A DNA stretch of 64,000 nucleotides from Dermanyssus gallinae (lineage: Eukaryota; Arthropoda; Arachnida; Mesostigmata; Dermanyssidae), in assembly GCA_003439945.1 (NCBI GenBank), contig QVRM01004774.1, positions 62,001 through 126,000 on the forward strand, read 5' to 3'. Position numbers and translations under genes: made by a program. Of this stretch, positions 45,110 through 56,849 are shown piece by piece; position 1 is the stretch's first letter, and every line of letters starts with the position of its first letter. Under the pieces are notes generated by a model. It was not told where the DNA came from. It saw nothing but the letters and a program-made list of their open reading frames with translations, and did not search any database.

Positions 45110-46230
45110 ATCATCTGTTAAGGCAACGAGGCTCGAGAATGCCAAAAAACAGCAGATCTCCAGGCTCGGTAAAATATACCGTTAAGGTCTACTTGGTCGG
45201 GAAATACGAGATCTGCTCCCAGGCCTAGCCCTGCACTAATCCGAACAGTGACGTCATCCAGTAGAGCGCCTAAGCGAGTACTGGGGAGAGCCTGTATCCA
45301 GATATCGGCGCATTTTGAGGAGAACGCTCGTAGTTTGGAGTTGTTTATAATACAAGAGGCTTGTTCAAAAATATGCACTAATGCCTTCTCTCAGAGTGGG
45401 GTCGTCCAGTCTTTCCAGTCAGATAAAATATGCCAGTTGGTGTGACACCGCATAGGAAGGCTATTCTCTCAGATAAGGCTGACAATGTGGGATTGTAACC
45501 TGTGCGGTCCAACAACCGTGTGGCCTTTTTCCACGCCTGTGACATAGAGGAGACTATAGCAGGATTAGCCAACGCGGTAGCTATATTCCAATAGACATAT
45601 CCAATTCACATTATGTAGGCACGATCTGGGAAGCAGAGCCTACAAATCTGCGTCGGGTGAGAGACGTACGTTGGGGAGAACCCCAGTGTTTTCAAGGTCC
45701 ACTCGTTGAAGGCTCTAACGCTCTCAGTAAGTCGAAACACTTTGTCTCACGAAACAAGTGAGTTTTCCGGGCCACCGAACAGCATGATCTCAGTAGATAT
45801 ATAAAACAGCTGGTAGATACCTCAGGCTCCTCTCCCCACGCGTTTACAGCTCTTGGTAGCGGCTCTGAGCAGAGCGGAACCCCGAGGAGCTCATTGTCAA
45901 TTAGTTGGATGATATTACATATTAGACCTCGCACGTTTCTGATCTCAGGTAGGCCACTCATCTCCTCGAAGACCCGGACTCTGCGAATATCAGCGATCAA
46001 GGTGGCTAGGTCACATCCAAGCACACCGTCTGTCAGGTACCAAGCATTTAGAGGACACTGTAAGGAGTCGGCCAAATGCTTAACACACAGGCCGAACAAG
46101 GGCTGACCTGAAGGGTCTTCTTGCTGTTGACACAGAGGTGTCCGGAGATCCAGTAAGCCTGCGGCGCCAGAGACGTCGCCTTCGGACAGCTTGATTATGG
46201 CGCGTCTGCAGACCTCACCCTCAGGGGCCT
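45110..46230 (-). pseudogene. reverse transcriptase relic with YLDDG-type loop
   Basis: Minus strand from 46225: RRAIIKLSEGDVSGAAGLL, a block typical near the start of a widespread invertebrate reverse transcriptase family. Then, in the same frame, CQQQEDPSGQPLFGLCVKHL (motif B, usual form QQGDPLGPLLF), LNAWYLTDGVLGCDL (motif C, YLDDG with the first D changed to T), NELLGVPLCSEPL and SCFIYLLRSCCSVARKTHL, ending at a stop at 45692. Further blocks read LDRTGYNPTLSALSERIAFL (45500) and DIWIQALPSTRLGALLDDVT (45300), the usual W..ALPS..G..LD..T segment. Motif A and the fingers are missing between SEGDV and motif B: only about 20 codons separate them, so there is an internal deletion. I do not assign a clade name. 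Confidence 0.65.
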
Positions 46231-46402
46231 GATATTAGTCATGGTATTAATTAATGTACGATGTTCTCAATTCTTGAAACTCTGCGAAAGGTGGCAATTT
46301 TTTGATAATGCACTTTTTGATGGTCACTGCAGGAAAGCGCGTGCCGTTTAAGGCCCGTGGAAGGCGCCACCGGCGCAAACAGCGAGTGCCCTAGAGTCAC
46401 TC

Positions 46403-46494
46403 AAGACGTTATGTGGCATCATTGGGTTGCTGGTAAAGCTGTGAGGTAAAGCTGCAAGACATTATATGGCATTCATTGGGTTGCTGGTAAAGCA
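46403..46494. repeat. tandem duplication, about 54-bp period
   Basis: CATTGGGTTGCTGGTAAAGC with its left flank occurs at 46403-46440 and again at 46457-46494. Confidence 0.85.
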
Positions 46495-47056
46495 GCCACA
46501 ATAAGGAAAAGTCTTTTAGCTTATTGACTACTGTTCTTACCTGTTCAGAACGCCATTCTTCAGCGAGAAACATATTTAGAGCATATTTTCGTCCAGTCTC
46601 GTTTAGAACGTTCCCAAAAACCTACCCTTTTATCCGAGTAAATATGTTCGATCCTATATACTAAAGAAGACAATAACGTAGATAAATGGGCTATGAGAAA
46701 ATGTTTACATTTGTTATAGCCGTATTTATGCTTAATCCAAGCACCTACGACTCGCTCAGTAGCACACTCGACGGCAGCATCATCATTGCATTAGGGCACC
46801 TGTTCGATCTATATTGGCATTTATTGCTGTAACATTATTTGATCCCCCCCACCTGACTTCCAAATGCAAAACCGCTTGGAAACAAACGACAGGCTGGCTG
46901 ATTGGGTCAACTGAACAGATCAAGCTAATAGCTGGCGTCCAGCTGGCTACAGCCGGAACCTTAACCTTGGCGATCGAACCCCGTTACTCTGCTTAACCTT
47001 AAATTGATGGACTTTACTCGAAGTTGAGCGCGTCTTCTATGATATGATGGTGGGGG

Positions 47057-47097
47057 AGCTTCTATGATATATATATATATATATATATGATAGAAGC
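47057..47097. repeat. (TA)n at the centre of a palindrome
   Basis: GCTTCTATGATATA on the left and TATATGATAGAAGC on the right frame an uninterrupted TA core, giving complementary arms of 8 bp or more outside the TA run. Confidence 0.8.
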
Positions 47098-47675
47098 CAT
47101 CAACGTTTTAAACGTTTAATAGTAGCGGGCAAAGACGAGGGCAGTGACACTAGTACCCGAACGAAGGCAGGCGGACTGAGGTTCTGGCTCCGCACACGCA
47201 GTGTGACACATACTTAATGAGACACAGCATGAAATGATTGATCTCCCACGAACGTGCAGGCTAAGTTATGGCCGTCGATGACCTAAAGCGGATTTGCGTT
47301 CCGCCTTTCGCATTGCAGATTTGTTGGCATTATCCAAGACAAACAATAATGCAACGAAATCTACGCGAGCAAAGGGCAGCAGACGTATTGGCCCGTGACA
47401 AATCGATACAGCTTACCTCCTTCGCTCACTCGTTATTGTGGCCGCTTTATGTTTAGCATATAACGCAATTTCATTATTCATTATTTAATTTTTTACAAAA
47501 GCAGAAGTAGCGTGCATATTAAGCTCGATAATTTAGTTAGGCAATTTTTAGAGTTATTTTAAAGTCGTAAGTAAATAATATATGTAGGGGCATGACGCTT
47601 TGCGTATTTGAGATCACGCGTTCCTATAAATATAGTTTGTGTGAATTCGAATTTGTTTTTAAAGTTAAAAATGCG

Positions 47676-47676
<1 letters not shown>

Positions 47677-47741
<65 letters not shown>
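47677..47741. repeat. (TA)n microsatellite
   Basis: About 65 bases of TA. Confidence 0.95.
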
Positions 47742-47746
<5 letters not shown>

Positions 47747-48334
47747 TTTACACGTTAATGTTGTTTACATAACAGGCCTTTACATACTTTACAAGTGAGA
47801 AGAAAAAAGTGCGTCTCTCTCATAAATATCGCTTTTGTCTGGTAGGTGAGCACTCGTATGTCCGGGCGCACTTTTACATAATTTTTTTTCTTAGAGAATT
47901 CGAACATTATTTCATGCACCACTGTGTCTGCAACTTACATTGTCATTCGTTTAGAGACATGCGAAATAAAACTACGTTGGTTCTGCCACAGTTTTAGCAA
48001 CCATACTGACTCGCTAAGGAATAAGTTTGAAAGCACAAGAATTTTCGATGATCCAGGATTAGATAGCGATAGACATTACTCAGGTAGCGAAGCAACCCTA
48101 GCGGTCCTTGCTTCAGCGCACAGTTTACCGTTGGAGTGCGATAATCGAATGAATATGATATACCTAGTGTACTATGCGCAAGTGCAGTGTTCGCTTAAAG
48201 GAGTAACATTCGCTAACGTGAAATGTATTTGCATGCGGAGTATGTAACTAGAATTACTACTACTACCACCACTCACCAGCTGCAAGTAGCCTGCAGTAAA
48301 ACTGTAGCCAGTAGTGGAAATCCGTCTTTTTTAG

Positions 48335-48505
48335 GAGGGTTAAAATACTTTTACGTACTATTGCTACGAGTAGAAAATGAGAAGGTCCCACTTCCCGACT
48401 CGAGCAGTGTGGGACTCGACCCCAGCGGATGGATGTTAGCCCCATATACTACATTGAACCCACCTCCCTCCTTAAGCTTCACTCTCTGATGGCCCAAATC
48501 TCCAT
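48335..48505 (-). mobile_element. probable SINE family 3 copy
   Basis: Shares CTCGAGCAGTGTGGGACTCG, then ACCCCAGCGGATGGA, and the CTCTCTGATGGCCCA end with 42345-42490. The B box GGGGTCGAGTCCC is kept on the minus strand; the A-box region is not. Confidence 0.6.
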
Positions 48506-48639
48506 ACAACAGTACTATGGGCCATAAGGAGAAGTGGCGAGTTCCCACTCGGATCATTTGGCCGGGGTCACTCGCGGGTTTCCCCAACGTTCGACGTGTC
48601 TTGTATTATCACCTGCGAAGCTGCATCATTCAGACTAAC

Positions 48640-49020
48640 GTGGTTTTCTACTGTAGTAGGCGGAAATCATGCTCCTGAGCCTTTCCAAGGCTCCTTTCTC
48701 CTTCATTGCCTCCATAGCCATAGCTGCTCCTAGCTTCCACCCAGAAGTCGTGCCGCATATGTAGTCTACGAACTCCTTATGAGTACCTCTGGGGGGATCT
48801 GGAATATTTGCTTCTTTTGCGTCCCCCTCGTTGTTCCTGAGTTTTGCAACTCAGGTTGCTGTGGCTCTAGCCTGTTCCAGTACCTGGCATTTTAGAAGAG
48901 GGAGCTTTTCCAATTCGAAAGAGGTATGTCTGAAAGTCCCCATGTCCTGTGAGGATCTGCGTGAGGTAATGGTTTAGTTCTCCCCCCGGCCGCTCAAGGA
49001 AATCCGTCTGGTAACCCCCA
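48640..49020 (-). pseudogene. LINE C-terminal region (RNase H / tail) relic
   Basis: One minus frame from about 49015 to 48640 reads VGPCGGYQTDFLERPGGELN, then HYLTQILTGHGTFRHTSFEL, PLLKCQVLEQARATAT, one TGA stop (near 48856), VAKLRNNEGDAKEANIPDPP and AMEAMKEKGALERLRSMISA. LTQ.LTGHG.F with a following Cys matches the end of RNase H-bearing LINE or LTR polyproteins, and the E..W/K..A....M...K tail fits R1/I/LOA-like elements. Only one stop interrupts about 125 codons. Confidence 0.5.
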
Positions 49021-49177
49021 CAAGGACCAACATACCCAGATAGATTATTACTCTAGCGTAGCGTAGCTCACTCTATGTCACGAGAGCGCCAGACATTAAA
49101 CTAACTCTTCTCTTCGGACAGTCTGATCCTCTTGTGGCAACTACGCTGACTCGGCACCTTCTCATAAGCTCAGGCAT

Positions 49178-49315
49178 GGCTCGGGGCTCACGCACCGGGG
49201 TTTATCACATCTGAAGAATGGCCACTGCACTCACTGGATTCAAACCTGCTCAAATGCGCCGAGTTCGGTAGCCATTCTTCACATATGATAAATCCCGGCG
49301 CGTGAACCCCGCGCC
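49178..49315. repeat. 45-bp imperfect inverted repeat
   Basis: Left arm 49178-49222 and right arm 49271-49315 are complementary at about 39 of 45 positions with no gaps. The spacer is 48 bases and contains GGATTCAAACCTG, a weak B-box-like string. The arms are GC-rich (CACGCACCGGGGTTTATCAC in the left). Confidence 0.85.
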
Positions 49316-49319
49316 AGGC

Positions 49320-50348
49320 TCTTGGAGGGATTCGTGACTGCAATGTTTTCACTATCAAGTACAGTTCCGTCAATGCCCTGCGGCAGCGGCTCTTGTGACA
49401 AGATGGGATAAGATAGCACAAGAGAGCGCGCGTAATTCTTGCGAGATTTTCTTCGACATGTTGCGAACTGTGGATTAAGAAGAGTCATAATGATACTAAA
49501 AACCATTGTTATGCCAGAGACAACGTATATATATATATATACGTGTTATATATATAAGACGACAAACGTCGTCGACTTCAAGGACCAACCAAATGCAACG
49601 CTGGTGATAATTGACATACCCACATTCGCGGATCAAGGCTAGAGAAAACGGATTCTAAATGAACACCTTTATGCCATGTAAAATCAGAAGCGAAGGATCG
49701 CGTAATTTTGAAGTGCAACACAGCCCTGCTTTATGATGAGCTTGTCCAAAGACTCGGCGACACTGAGGACAACTGATGGGTCGCGACGAAAGATACTCGG
49801 GAGACACGGAGGTGATTCACAGGCTGAAAATAATACTCGAACCATCCGCTGAATTACGAGATATCCTGGTTAGATTGGGTAGCGTCGTGTCGTCGAAATG
49901 GGACTACTCGGCAGTAGTCTCATTCATGGCGAGGTGAGGATACACTCGTGACATGTGTATCTAGCAAACATCTAGTAAATTCATATACATAACCATGCAT
50001 AAAGTAAAATAAATTGCTCTCACATGTAATATACGTAAGTGGTCTTCGATTTGTATGTATTCTGCCAATGACTACTACTGCTTCAATTCTACCGTAATGT
50101 TAAGGCTTTTTAGCAGCACATTTCTCAGAGGAAGAAATGTCGCGACGAAAAAATCTAAACCGACTGGCCTGAATGCAAAAACGACTTAACACGAATAGTA
50201 TTTGAAAATATAAACACGCATATATAAGGCTCTTATTGTTGCCTTCCTGAATTTAACTTTGTGTGTCAGCTAGCAACCTCGAGCAGCAGCTAGCTGTACG
50301 ACCTCTAATCTCGTCTTCACAAGCAAAGACACGTTTACACACATATAA

Positions 50349-50401
<53 letters not shown>

Positions 50402-51115
50402 GATACCAGACACGGACAAAAGCCTTTTCTGCAAAATGTCCTTAATTGTTACAATCGCAAATATAAGCTCAATGAGAAAATACTGTTATAATAATCATTT
50501 ATATAAACTTAACGTCTAAAGAAGGCAATTCAATAGTAATAAAAAAATGTATATATATTTTTTATTTTTCATCTTAAACGTCGTTTATTCACGGAACTGC
50601 ATTTACAACGCTTAAGTTCTCGGTAAAAAAAAAGATGATTCAAGCAACGCGGTAGATTCACTCTCGACAAAGCCCAAGGAGTGCTTTTTATAAGCTCTTT
50701 ACACAATCGCTAATCACAGTAGTCATTGAGCGTCACGAGGATATCAAAACAGCAGTTAATGCATTAGTTAGAACGCGAACAACATACCTAGATCACAAGC
50801 CCGATTCTGACTGTGAAATTAAAAGCCCACTGTTTTAGTTCACAAACGAAGATGTGTGTTCTTAGTTACGCATCTAAGGTGCTTGGGAATGCACGTTCAG
50901 GTTTCAGGGAGACGGCATGCAAGTTGTTCCACCAAGATGTTCGGCTGAGGGTAGGGATTAGTGGAAATGCGACTTACGTAGGCACAATGCCTTGCGAAAT
51001 GTTATAAGCTAACATTGAAACCCTTAGCGTGTAAATGCTTTTCACTGTGAGTAGGCTAAAACGAATAAACAAATCATGGACCGAATCCCTTCGCTTCCTA
51101 GAAAAAAATTTCTAA
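49320..51115. other. no recognisable gene
   Basis: Short frames without motifs. Contains TA runs at 49527-49541 and 50353-50398. Confidence 0.4.
50353..50398. repeat. (TA)n microsatellite
   Basis: About 46 bases of TA. Confidence 0.95.
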
Positions 51116-51119
51116 GAGC

Positions 51120-52145
51120 ATCATTTTGTATCACTTTGGCTCTCGGGAGAATTCCGTCATAGCCGCCACCCAGAAAAGAATACCATAGCATAGCACTGGC
51201 AAGAAAACGACTTTGTATACCATAAGTGAGCCCTTTGTGGGGACCCCAATCATTTTCATTTTACACAGCGCAGATATTACAGCGTAGCCCTTAGATGTCA
51301 TATAACCCAGATGAGGATGCCACCTCGTGTTTTCCTGGAGAACGACCCCCAGGCACCTAGCGGTATGCGACCCCTCAATGTTTCGTGTCTTAAGTATTAT
51401 AGCCAGTTGCCTTGGCGATGAACGAAAAACTATGAAATTCGTTTTGCTAGCATTGACAACTAGTCCGAGATTGTTAAAAATGCGAATTATGTTATCAACA
51501 TTTAAAAGCGACTGCTGCAAATCCGTATCACATTTTCAATGATTCACTCCAAAGAGTAGCGTAGTGTCATCAGCAAAAGCAATAGTGGAGCCAAGGTTTA
51601 GCCTCTGTATGCTCACCAGAATAAAGTTTAGAAGAATAAGAAACATAAAAGGTTCAAGAACTGAAGCCTTGAGGAGCACCGATGTCACCCTGTTGCCACG
51701 AGGACTCTTTTCGACCAGCCTATCCTGAGAGATTTCTCTATCCTGAGAGATCAGCCTATCCTGAGAGATTTCTCTATCCTGAGAGGTAGGATCTAAGCCA
51801 GGCAACAGCCGGCGCGGAGCCACCCAGCTGAGCGAGCATTTAGAACAGAAAGGAATGGTCAAGACAATTAACAGCAACCGACACGTCGAGAAAGACTGCG
51901 AGACAAAACTTATGCGCCTCGACCGAACTGGACATCCGCTGTGGGCCAACGCGAGGTCAGTCGACCTGCCCCTGCGAAAACCGAACTGGTTAGGCCAAAA
52001 AAAATGTATCGACTCTAAATACCAATCTAGTCTGACCAATACCAGTTTCTCGATAACTTTTGAAATATAATCAAGGACCGATATCGGTCTATAATTGGCT
52101 GCGCGGTTTCGTTCACCTTTTTTTTTAAGAAAGAAAACACCTGCC
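51120..52145 (-). mobile_element. CR1/Jockey-like LINE reverse transcriptase fragment
   Basis: From 52140 on the minus strand: VFFLKKKGERNRAANYRPIS, then VLDYISKVIEKLV (fingers), FFWPNQFGFRRGRSTDLALA, motif A in another frame as AVFLDVSVAVNCLDHSFL (AFD replaced by AVN), a four-fold 6-residue repeat, NRVTSVLLKASVLEPFMFLI (motif B, QGS changed to KAS) and AFADDTTLLFG (catalytic loop, about 51575-51545). The next frame (51520-51131) reads LGLVVNASKTNFIVFRSSP, LGVVLQENTRWHPHLGYM and FLPVLCYGILFW. Frameshifts flank motif A and one break follows the loop. The endonuclease and 3' tail are not present. Same family as 39.53-40.44 kb. Confidence 0.8.
51718..51792 (-). repeat. 18-bp in-frame tandem repeat within a LINE
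   Basis: TATCCTGAGAGA recurs at 51721, 51739, 51757 and 51775, exactly 18 bp apart. In the reverse transcriptase frame it encodes SQDREI, SQDRLI, SQDREI and SQDRLV. Confidence 0.95.
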
Positions 52146-52288
52146 GTTCACTTCAGCTGCAATTAATGGAGCTGCCAGCTGTAACAGTTTTGCAGGCACT
52201 CTCATGACGCCTCGACTCCAACTTGCTTTAAGACTAAGATTTCCATGGACCTCAAACACAAAGACAGCAGAAAGTGAAAACATACTAC

Positions 52289-52317
52289 TATATATATAAT
52301 ATATATATGTATGTATG

Positions 52318-52400
<83 letters not shown>
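52289..52400. repeat. (TA)n/(GTAT)n compound microsatellite
   Basis: TA blocks interrupted by ATGTATGTATGT and ACTA, about 110 bases in all. Confidence 0.95.
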
Positions 52401-52405
<5 letters not shown>

Positions 52406-52727
52406 CGTCCGGACGAAAAAGTGGAATCACCAATAATGACTCCGTATGCGTCCACAACTGGCCACAGCTCACTGACAAGCTGATGCCTCTCTTTGGTTGA
52501 GAGGATGACGACTGAGGCGTTAGCCAATGATCGTTCTATTCAGTGATCTGAGCTTAGGACGCCTTGTTATGACAACGACAGACGAGAAGGAAGAGTGTAT
52601 TAGCAATAAGGAGAGCGGTTTGCGTAACCTTGCATTTTACATACATATTGTTTATTTCGCAATAACTTTGCATTTCAAGATGGTACATAATTACAATACA
52701 GTCATCATTATATACAATTTAAACACT

Positions 52728-53285
52728 TTAGCGACCGTCCCACCGGGCGAGAATATGCAAAGACCGCCATTGCGTCTGGCAGCTCGCTGGGTGGTATTTA
52801 CAGGTAGCACATATCTGCGAGCAGAATCGGCAACGACATTGATCGCCAATTTGGTGAAATCCTTGAGACGAACACACCAAGTGATGATAGCCATGCACAA
52901 TGTACTTTGTGTACACGTGCCGGCTAGTGCATGCCATTCCATCCCAAAGCTCCCTGGCGAGGTACACAACTAACTGCGCTAGCTCAGCCGAGGCCTCGGC
53001 CAATTTTCCCTGCCACTCCAACAAAAATTGCTGAAGTGGTTCAGTAATAGGTATCCTAAGCCTGACTCTGATTGTTTCCACTGGCGGTCCGCAACCCGCT
53101 AGCAGATACACAAAGCGGTTTCTTGCCGTCCGCGGCAAGCAAAGAAGTAACCTTGCCTTATAAAGCGTGCCAATTACGGCGGAAGGGTAATCATGGTTAG
53201 GTTCACAGTCGAATCGATGTCTGTCTGGGTGCAATCTCTTTAGGCAGGAAAACCGAACTTGTGGAGGTTTGGCTCGAGTCAAAGG
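52728..53285 (-). pseudogene. LINE C-terminal domain with Cys-rich knuckle
   Basis: An open frame of 184 codons reads LLCLPRTARNRFVYLLAGCG, VETIRVRLRIPITEPLQQFL, YTKYIVHGYHHLVCSSQGFH and CRCRFCSQICATCKYHPASC, then runs to a stop at 52728. It matches the C-terminal domain at 26.98-27.55 kb in order and Cys spacing. Nothing of the catalytic palm precedes it; the sequence just upstream is a Tc1 fragment on the other strand. Confidence 0.75.
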
Positions 53286-53289
53286 TTCT

Positions 53290-53615
53290 TATGGGAGAAG
53301 AGGCTTGGCTGTCCAACGATACGTTAATGCGATTCTGATACATCACGTTGTGCAATGGATGCACGTAATGCAAGAGCTGTCGGAGATAATTTAATCTTCA
53401 TGCACGACAATGCTAGGCCGCATACCGCTTGTTCGGGATGCCTTGCAAAAGCTAACGCGGTCAGTATGTCTTCCCGACACGAAGTCTGGAATTCTGGCTC
53501 ATACATTAACTAGTGTCCCAAAAGAATTAATAGGTGAGTTCATTAGATCAATGTCAGATTGCACGGCGGCCATAATTACGGTGCGCTGAGGTAGTGCACA
53601 CTATTAAACTAAAAT
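53290..53615 (+). pseudogene. Tc1-type transposase fragment
   Basis: Plus-strand frames read RYVNAILIHHVVQWM (about 53318-53362), then, in a shifted frame, IFMHDNARPHTACSG (53395-53440), which holds the second catalytic Asp in the HDNARPHTA signature, and, in a third frame, KELIGEFIRSMSDCTAAIIT (53525-53580), the C-terminal end (usual I..LI.SM..R..AVI). The first and third catalytic acids are absent. It is a dead remnant. Confidence 0.7.
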
Positions 53616-53619
53616 CATT

Positions 53620-54021
53620 TTACATTTAGAATGAACAGAGTCGATCATACATGTGTGTCTAAATAATTTTTTGGTATATTTGAAGCATGGTTACAAAAGT
53701 AGCATGGTGTATTGACGCTATCGGTAGGTTATTTTCTGCTTATATGCAACAGAATTTACGACACAGTGAACTTGAATGAGACGCAATGCTACATCTGACT
53801 TAGAGGGCTCATTCGTGACGGAAACCTTTTTCTCATCAGCCTGCTGTTATTTCCAGCCGTTCGTTGGACATTGTTATCACGTTCTGCAGGCGTCAGCTGC
53901 TGTCGTTACCAGTAGAGGTGAGTCTCCTTTGCTCGTACTCTTTCTGATATGTGGTATCGATCGATACCAGGGACACTTATTCTAGTAACTCTCACATACC
54001 CGCTTTAATAGGGTTGGGACT

Positions 54022-54066
<45 letters not shown>

Positions 54067-56845
54067 CACTTAGTAGCTAGAGGTATGTACCGCTTTATAA
54101 AAACTCTCGTGTTTTTCTAAGTGACTCAATTTTTATTCGATATTTGGCTTAACTCGTTATTAATGATCGTAAATAATCTGCTGACATAAAGAGACCTTAA
54201 CGAGTATAAAACCCCACGCACATCTGATCTAGGACGTGTTAGCTTGCGAGCACGATTATTAATAATAATAATAGTAGAACCATTAGTAAGTAGAATCAAT
54301 ATTTTAAAGTGAGTTCATTATTTTAAAATGTGAATTTTATGTTTTAGTGTAAACGACAGTAGCTAGTCTTCATATTAAATGACGCTAATTATAAAAGAAT
54401 CAATGCCGCTTGACAGGTTTCGCCGCTTGACACCTCAGTGTTCTCGTTGCTCTTGACCCGAAATGAAAGTAGTTCTTGTGATCCGCATATATACGTTTAA
54501 TTTAAAATCAATATTATTTTTTAGGATTTTTAGCAGTTCTCATCATATTTATTTCACCCATATTGAGTATGCATTAAACTTAAAATTAATATTATTAGTG
54601 TTTAATTTCTACAATTGCATTGAATGAACGTGTTTTATTGTTTCTAACGTTAAATTGATTAATATTAACATCAATTGACACAATTAGTTTTGTGTCAGCA
54701 CGTGCTCTCTATAATAGAGGCGGCGTTCTCTCTACAAACAGCCAATGACATAATTTGCCTCAGAAACTCCCCTTTGGGTTGATAACTCGTAATATACTCC
54801 GTACGTTCTGCGATACCCCCAGCTAGTTAGCAGTGCCGACACTTATAGGACCCAGTGTCTCCAAAGTAATAGGTATGTAGTGATAGCATCTTGACACCTC
54901 GAGATACTTTCTTTGCTTGTCGGATTTTGCGTGTTTTGCGGCCCACCCACATTCGATAGAGCTGTGACAAAGGTATGATAATGCTATCGTGCATGAAACA
55001 GTTACGTCCGTAGAAGCATGATGACCCCATCATGTCGTAATTCATAGATGACCCCATCAGGCCGTAACTTTCGCTCGGCCTTGAGTGTGGGTGCTATTCC
55101 TGCTATTCCTCGCTAAAAGATGCTAAACTGCTTAAGAACGGCACGTATTGATGTAATGTCATCATTTATCAATTTCTCACTTTTACATGCGTTGATAAAA
55201 TGTTGGTGCAAGTGCTCATTCAGAGAGCCGGAGCCAAGTTGGCTCCTAATCGTCGTATGTGCCAACATGGCTGTTTACTTTACTTCTATTTTTGCATTTT
55301 CACTAAGAAGTGATCCCGTCAGAGACCCAAACTGATTTAATGATGCATGCAGGCGCAGGCACTATAATAGTAAATATTATTTTAACAACTCATTGCGACG
55401 ACAATAAAACGAGTGGCGTTTTCATCCATTTGGGTCTGAACAGCTCAAAAATATAGGTTTTTAATTTCACGCAATAAAGGGCTCACAAGAAGAAGATAGC
55501 CGAGTCTAGTAGAACAGCAGCGCACAGATGACATGCAAGGTTCTGCGCAGGATTCCAAAAGGAACAAGAATCCCGCTGCGCAGAATTTTCTAGAATATAA
55601 TAACAAAGCGAGCTAGCGGTTACCAGGCAGAAGGAACCACGTTGTAATCGCGTTCGGTCTAGAGCCGTCTGGTGCTTGAGGCGTGGATGCACTCAAACTG
55701 ATAAAAGAGTTTGGGAAAGCTTTTTGAGGCCACAGCGGAACCATGATCGACAATGTTCTTCCGACAGAGGGTGTCGTTGGAACTACAGAGAGGGAACGCC
55801 AATATGGTGACGAGTGGCCACCAACACTCAAGCAATTATAATACAAACAATATTGTGAATATTATATGCTTAATATATTACTTGAACTATGATTTTTTGG
55901 CAATCATCTTGCTGAACGGAAATATAAGTGTGCGGATGTTAGCTGGCGTTTTAATAAGACCATAGCTATAAGCACTCACTAGTCGAATGGTCCATATTGC
56001 AAACATAGGTCCATTGCGATCGGGTTTGCAATACAAAGATTTCATATGAAGTTATGTATACGAAATGGAAATAAAATTGGTTTTAAAAAATAAACCCACC
56101 AAGTGCATATTCAAGCTATGTGGAAGATCGTGCATAACTTGTATCACCTTACACAGTGTACAAGAGCGATACCGCTCACGAAAGTAATGTAGATTAGCTG
56201 TAATACAAATGTACCTAAACCTAAACGCTGGTTAATAAATACATTTAATATATCAGTAAAATAATTTAAAATAATGATTTTAGTGATTGTGATACATGTA
56301 CACATTAATAGTAATACATTCATGTTCTAAAAACATTCTTAATATAATTATTAAAATACAATTTTAAGGTTTAAACGTGTTTTAGCTTCAGTAGATCATT
56401 TACTCAACGCATGGCGCCGACTCTGAGGGCGGCATTGCCTCTCCACACTCCGAAAGGCCATAGTGGCCTCAGATGATTTCCCTCGCGATGATCCATCGCC
56501 ATTGACTCCATTCTACTCGTCAGATTCTGTGTAAACCTTGCCGTCCCACCGCTGAAGAGGCTTTTATGTCTCCATAGTTATCAGCATAACAATATTTACG
56601 TTTTTCTCCCTCTCTCTCTCTCAGCATCTACCTCGTATTTACCGAACCTGCCTAGGATGGAGCCGCAATGCAGAACGCTGTAGCATCCCAGGCCAAGAAC
56701 TTCCCATGTGACTACAAGGGGACGATTTCACCGTCAGGCCTCCTGTGGTTGTTTAGTTTCAGTCAAGTCTTCTGTCGTTATTTAGCCTCAGGTCTCGGGA
56801 CACCAGTGTTACGCGTAGTATTGTTTCTCTAATAACTTATTTTAG
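53620..56845. other. no recognisable gene
   Basis: AT-rich with short frames. Contains (TA)n at 54024-54062, (AAT)n near 54260-54275 and paired GATGACCCCATCA strings at 55020 and 55049. Confidence 0.45.
54024..54062. repeat. (TA)n microsatellite
   Basis: About 39 bases of TA. Confidence 0.95.
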
Positions 56846-56849
56846 AATT

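Larger units (their letters stand above)
46240..48320. other. no recognisable gene
   Basis: Short frames without motifs. Contains a TA-centred palindrome (47057-47097) and a long (TA)n (47677-47741). Confidence 0.4.
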
